Part shown: in pieces, positions 5,939 through 8,833 of the stretch
How the letters are laid out: the number at the start of each line of letters is the position of its first letter
Numbering within the stretch: the first letter of the stretch is position 1
Assembly (NCBI GenBank): GCA_019594235.1
Contig: JAFDTG010000065.1
Span: 1 to 8,833, forward strand
DNA length: 8,833 nucleotides
Direction: 5' to 3'
Source of the DNA: Candidatus Saliniplasma halalkaliphilum
Lineage (GTDB): Archaea > Thermoplasmatota > Thermoplasmata > Halarchaeoplasmatales > Halarchaeoplasmataceae
The notes under the pieces: generated by a model
The model's input: only the letters and a program-made list of their open reading frames with translations
The model's database searches: none
Told to the model about the DNA's origin: nothing
Translations under genes and position numbers: made by a program

Positions 5939-6067
5939 TGATGACACCTTCTATATCTGAAATAGATAATTGATAACTGGTATTTGATAGTAACGGGTTT
6001 ATTGATTCTTCGATTTATAATCACATATAGGGGAAAATTCAATAAAAGAGTTATTATATACGAGTAT
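5939..6067. promoter_or_regulatory. Divergent promoter region, enolase / aminotransferase
   Basis: 129 bases between two divergent starts. GAAGGTG on the minus strand (5945-5951) is the enolase ribosome-binding site. ATTTATAA (6013-6020) is TATA-like in both directions; it would give a leader of about 50 nt to enolase and about 25 nt to the aminotransferase. A second candidate, AATAAAA (6041-6047), lies about 23 nt before the aminotransferase ATG and would suit a leaderless transcript. TTATTATATA (6051-6060) is too close to that ATG to serve it. Which box is used cannot be decided from the sequence. Confidence 0.4.
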
Positions 6068-7156
6068 ATGAACGGCAAAATCCCTGTAGCAGAGCCGTTA
6101 ATAGAGGAGGAAGAAAAACGTGCCGTTCAAAAGGTACTAGAATCCGGGCAGATAGCTGCCGGTCCGAAAGTCAGAGAATTCGAAGACAAGTTTGCTGAGT
6201 ATATCGGAGTTGAACATTCGATTGCAGTGAATTCAGGAACATCGGCCCTGATCACTTCGCTTTTAGCTGCAGGTGTGGGGAAGGGGGACGAGGTTATCGT
6301 TACTCCATACAGTTTTGTATCGAGCGTGACCTCTGTCCTCCTGACTGGTGCTGAACCCGTTTTTGTAGATATCTGCTATGATAAATTATGTATGGATCCG
6401 AACAAAATCGAAGAGAAAATAAGTGAATCTACGAAGGCTATTGTTCCAGTTCATCTATACGGTCAACCTGCTGATATGGATAAGATAGTCTCAATCGCTG
6501 ATGAATATGGACTTTCTGTTATAGAAGATTCCTGTCAAGCTCATGGAGCAGAATATAAAGGTGATAAAGTAGGTGGTATCGGTGACATCGGCTGCTTCTC
6601 CTTTTACGCTACAAAGAACATGATGACCGGTGAGGGAGGTATGGTCACGACGGATAACGGAGAATTAGCTGAAAATATCCGGATGTTAAGGGAACACGGT
6701 AGAACTGAAGATGGATATAGGATCCCCGGATACAATTTTATGATGACTGATATAGAGGCCGCTTTAGGTATCGAACAGTTGAAAAAATTGGATGATATCA
6801 ATGAAAAACGCAGAAACAACGCTCAGATATTACATGATGGCCTTAAATCAGAGGATGAAGATGGAAATTTGAAAAGACCTATCGAGGCTGAAGGAACTAA
6901 ACACGTATATCACCAGTACGCCCTTAAAGTCGATGAAGGAAAAAGGGAAAGAGTGGTCAATGCCATGAGGAAAGCTGGTATGGGAGTTAGAGAAGGATAC
7001 CAGAGACCTATATACAAAGAGGAAGCCATTGATAAGGACATCGAACTTACCAATGTAGAGAAAGCATGTAAGGAGGTAGTTTGGCTTCCAGTTCATCCAC
7101 AGCTTGAAGCAGCTCATATGCGCAGGATGGCGTGGGGGTTAAAGCATTATTTATGA
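6068..7156 (+). CDS. DegT/DnrJ/EryC1/StrS-family PLP-dependent sugar aminotransferase
   Basis: A 362-residue cytosolic fold-type I PLP enzyme. Relatives transfer an amino group, usually from Glu or Gln, to a nucleotide-bound keto-sugar, making amino sugars for surface glycans, lipopolysaccharide-like polymers or natural products. Seen: IPVAEPLIEEEEKRAV at the N-terminus; NSGTSAL (55-61) for phosphate binding; HLYGQPADM (129-137); EDSCQAHGAEY (153-163) with D154 and Q157 contacting the pyridine ring; SFYATKNMMTGEGG (178-191) with K183 as the Schiff-base lysine; GYNFMMTD (221-228); and a C-terminal VWLPVHP (338-344). All catalytic residues are present. The frame is open upstream to a TTG at 5984, but the ATG at 6068 matches the family's N-terminus. 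No glycosyltransferase or sugar-nucleotide gene is near, so the sugar substrate is unknown. The stop overlaps the ATG of a 43-codon frame. Confidence 0.92.
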   Translation: MNGKIPVAEPLIEEEEKRAVQKVLESGQIAAGPKVREFEDKFAEYIGVEHSIAVNSGTSALITSLLAAGVGKGDEVIVTPYSFVSSVTSVLLTGAEPVFVDICYDKLCMDPNKIEEKISESTKAIVPVHLYGQPADMDKIVSIADEYGLSVIEDSCQAHGAEYKGDKVGGIGDIGCFSFYATKNMMTGEGGMVTTDNGELAENIRMLREHGRTEDGYRIPGYNFMMTDIEAALGIEQLKKLDDINEKRRNNAQILHDGLKSEDEDGNLKRPIEAEGTKHVYHQYALKVDEGKRERVVNAMRKAGMGVREGYQRPIYKEEAIDKDIELTNVEKACKEVVWLPVHPQLEAAHMRRMAWGLKHYL

Positions 7157-7284
7157 AGTTTTATTATTTATATCTGAACGAATTTGTTAAAAAATTATTC
7201 AGTGATGAATCGATACAGGTGAATTTAGAGGTGTCAGATAGCGGCAATAATAAAAACTACCTCTCATATCAATTAAAACGGTAA
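7153..7284 (+). CDS. Small open frame overlapping the aminotransferase stop, hypothetical
   Basis: A 43-codon frame starting at an ATG that shares ATGA with the aminotransferase stop codon, the arrangement typical of translationally coupled genes, and ending TAA at 7282-7284. The product begins MKFYYLYLNEFVKKLFSDES and ends NYLSYQLKR. It is mixed charged and aromatic, with no membrane segment, Cys motif or recognisable domain. A G-rich GTGGGGG (7131-7137) lies about 15 nt before the ATG, farther than a normal ribosome-binding site. It could be a real small protein, the relic of a longer gene, or chance. I do not recognise it. It occupies most of the 146-nt gap before the antiporter gene, which otherwise holds only weak A+T-rich promoter-like sequence. 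Confidence 0.3.
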   Translation: MKFYYLYLNEFVKKLFSDESIQVNLEVSDSGNNKNYLSYQLKR

Positions 7285-7302
7285 GATGAAAAACTGATCG
7301 AT

Positions 7303-8508
7303 ATGCTTAGAGAAGCCGCACTCTTTGAACTTGGTCTAATGATCGCTGCTCTCGCACTGGGTGCTAGTATAGCTAGGTATATCAAGGAATCGGATATACC
7401 ATTGTTCATACTGATGGGTATAATATTGGGACCCTATGGTATCGGTAGGTTCTACGACTTTCATGTTGGGATCACTTCTACAGCCTACGAATTTATCGAA
7501 CTTGGTGCCGAGCTTGGTATCATATTTCTTTTGTTTTTTATGGGATTGAGTTTTAGTTTCAAGAAACTTCACAGACAAAGGAGTGAAATCATCGGAGTCG
7601 GTACGATGGACCTGCTTAATTTTGCACCGGGAGTATTGATAGGGTACTGGTTTTTCGAGGACGTATTAGTGGCGTTTTTAATCGGTGGGATAGTTTATAT
7701 CTCGTCGAGTGCTGTTATAAGTAAATCTATCTTGGATTTAGGATGGGAATCTACTCCTGAAGCAGATAGGATGCTTGGAGGTCTTATTTTTGAAGATTTG
7801 GTGATAATATTTTATCTATCTGTGGTATCATCTATTCTTTTAGGTGATGGGGCTGACTTGAGGAGTATCGTGATCGATATAGGGATAGCTTTTATTTTCG
7901 TTATAGCTCTGGTAAGTTTCATGTATTTCAAACCTAAATTCTTTAACAAAATTCTAGATACTGAATCTGACGAGCTTTTCGTGCTTAGAGCTATCGGGAT
8001 AATCGGATTGGTAGCAGGCGCTGCCGTTGTATTGGGTTTGAGTGAAGCTGTAGCAGCTTTTTTTGTCGGTGTAGCTTTTGGAGGGTCAAAACATCTTGGT
8101 AAACTTCAGCGTCACCTTTACTCTGAACGATATCTATTTGGAGGTATCTTTTTCTTTTGGATAGGACTTGAAACTGATCCTCTGTTGTTCAGAGGTATCG
8201 GAACTATACTGATATTGATCGTTATAGCTTCGAGTCTGTACAAGTTTTTTACGATGTATTATGGTGCTAAATTCTTTCATATGGGACAGGCGAGTTCTAC
8301 GAGAGCGGGTATTGGGATGATAACTAGGGGTGAATTTTCACTTATCATCGCTGCGATCGCAGCCGAAGCTGTAGGAGTGTATGATGTACCTGTAATTACC
8401 GAAACTATACCTGCATTTGCGGTGTCCTACGTTCTTGTTATGAGTATGATCGGTACTATTTTGATGCAGAACGTTGATAAGATCACATCATGGCTAAGAA
8501 TTGATTAA
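7303..8508 (+). CDS. CPA2-family cation/proton antiporter, membrane subunit (Kef/NapA-like)
   Basis: A 401-residue integral membrane protein with about 11-13 hydrophobic segments, exchanging Na+ or K+ for H+ across the cytoplasmic membrane. Seen: MGIILGPYGIG (38-48) and ELGIIFLLFFMGL (70-82), both family hallmarks; an unwound-helix motif SSSAVISKS (134-142); the ion-site pair E164-D165 (IFEDL), at the place of DD in NapA-like or QD in Kef-like members; and STRAGIGMITRGEFSLIIA (332-350), the conserved C-terminal R...RGEFS motif. The protein ends right after the last helix, so the RCK/TrkA-N and TrkA-C regulatory domains common in Kef proteins are absent. No such gene adjoins it in the window. 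The ATG at 7303 has no strong ribosome-binding site; ATTAAAA (7272-7278) is about 28 nt upstream, so a leaderless transcript is possible. Which cation is moved cannot be told. Confidence 0.88.
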   Translation: MLREAALFELGLMIAALALGASIARYIKESDIPLFILMGIILGPYGIGRFYDFHVGITSTAYEFIELGAELGIIFLLFFMGLSFSFKKLHRQRSEIIGVGTMDLLNFAPGVLIGYWFFEDVLVAFLIGGIVYISSSAVISKSILDLGWESTPEADRMLGGLIFEDLVIIFYLSVVSSILLGDGADLRSIVIDIGIAFIFVIALVSFMYFKPKFFNKILDTESDELFVLRAIGIIGLVAGAAVVLGLSEAVAAFFVGVAFGGSKHLGKLQRHLYSERYLFGGIFFFWIGLETDPLLFRGIGTILILIVIASSLYKFFTMYYGAKFFHMGQASSTRAGIGMITRGEFSLIIAAIAAEAVGVYDVPVITETIPAFAVSYVLVMSMIGTILMQNVDKITSWLRID

Positions 8509-8562
8509 GTCATGAGCAATAAAGTAGAAAAAATTATTGGCTTCCTTATGTTTATTACATCT

Positions 8563-8833
8563 ATGATCAGATTGTATATCGTTAGACACGGTGAAACCGA
8601 ATGGAATCGGGAAAGACGTTTTCAAGGCTGGAAAGATTCGCCTTTGACGGAAAAGGGTAGACAGCAGGTTAAATCTCTGGCAGAGCGGTTGAAAGATCAT
8701 GAAATCGACTATCTATATTCCAGCCCATCCGGGAGGACGATGGAAACGGCAGATATAATAGCAGATGCTACTGATCTCGAGATCATCAAAGAACCTGGTT
8801 TCAAAGAGATTAATCTTGGTGAGTTAGAAGGTA
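8563..8833 (+). CDS. Histidine phosphatase superfamily protein (phosphoglycerate mutase-like), 3' truncated
   Basis: The first 90 residues of a branch-1 histidine phosphatase; the rest lies past the window edge. Seen: MIRLYIVRHGETEWN with the phospho-accepting H9 in RHGE; a typical RFQGWKDSPLTEKGRQQ segment (19-35); SSPSGRTMETA (53-63), matching the family's SSP..RA.QTA; and EINLGELEG (82-90), with E82 at the position of the family's conserved acid. Members include 2,3-bisphosphoglycerate-dependent phosphoglycerate mutase, alpha-ribazole phosphatase and broad phosphatases. The visible part does not separate these. Many archaea use the unrelated cofactor-independent mutase, so a glycolytic role, although attractive with enolase nearby, is not assured. 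In-frame ATGs at 8548 and 8512 would add 5 or 17 residues; 8563 is preferred because the beta strand leading to RHG normally starts at the N-terminus. Confidence 0.88.
   Translation, partial: MIRLYIVRHGETEWNRERRFQGWKDSPLTEKGRQQVKSLAERLKDHEIDYLYSSPSGRTMETADIIADATDLEIIKEPGFKEINLGELEG

Noticed and set aside
5939..5947. GTG start giving enolase three extra residues
   Set aside because: The GTG is part of the GAAGGTG ribosome-binding site for the ATG at 5938; the ATG gives the standard enolase N-terminus.
5984..6067. Upstream TTG start for the aminotransferase with a hydrophobic and basic N-terminal extension
   Set aside because: The extension covers the promoter candidates, has no family match, and membrane targeting is not expected for this enzyme class.
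7227..7264. Inverted repeat AGAGGT ... ACCTCT with a 26-nt loop
   Set aside because: Six-base arms with a long loop are weakly stable, and no T run follows; it is not a convincing terminator or riboswitch.
8512..8562. Upstream in-frame ATGs of the histidine phosphatase, giving a hydrophobic IIGFLMFITS extension resembling a signal anchor
   Set aside because: The first beta strand leading to RHGE normally begins at the N-terminus, and there is no ribosome-binding site before 8512 or 8548; kept only as an alternative.

Overview
The window looks like a piece of an A+T-rich archaeal chromosome, most likely euryarchaeal. Three things support this: a gene for ribosomal protein eL40 (absent from bacteria); a topoisomerase IA tail with a row of zinc ribbons beside it; and upstream regions with TATA-like boxes about 26 nt before plausible transcription starts, several giving leaderless or very short-leader mRNAs. 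Arg codons AGA/AGG and Ile codon ATA are common throughout, and no gene stands out in composition. I cannot name the genus. No tRNA, rRNA, CRISPR array, insertion sequence or integrase was seen.

Layout. 1-645 (+): C-terminal end of a DNA topoisomerase I, cut by the window edge, with four zinc ribbons. 655-804 (-): eL40, a 49-residue gene facing the topoisomerase. 925-1644 (+): a creatininase-family metal-dependent amidohydrolase, followed by ribose-5-phosphate isomerase A (1688-2356, +). 2353-2727 (-): a small winged-helix regulator whose 3' end overlaps rpiA by 4 nt. It is divergent from 2885-3691 (+), a two-domain universal stress protein, which is followed by a paralogue at 3869-4678 (+). 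4685-5938 (-): enolase, tail to tail with the second stress protein and divergent from a DegT/DnrJ/EryC1/StrS sugar aminotransferase (6068-7156, +). A 43-codon open frame (7153-7284, +) overlaps the aminotransferase stop by ATGA. 7303-8508 (+): a CPA2-type cation/proton antiporter membrane subunit. 8563 to the edge (+): start of a histidine-phosphatase / phosphoglycerate-mutase-like protein.

Function. The content is mostly housekeeping: DNA topology, translation, sugar-phosphate metabolism (rpiA, enolase, perhaps a phosphoglycerate mutase), sugar amination for surface glycans or related products, ion homeostasis and stress response. Genes sit close together, with three tail-to-tail pairs separated by 9 nt, -4 nt and 6 nt. 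I do not see a clearly new multi-gene system. The items most worth a second look are the tandem stress proteins with altered nucleotide-binding motifs, the creatininase-family/rpiA pair, the two unassigned small open frames, and a repeated TATA-overlapping element in the regulator/stress-protein promoter region.
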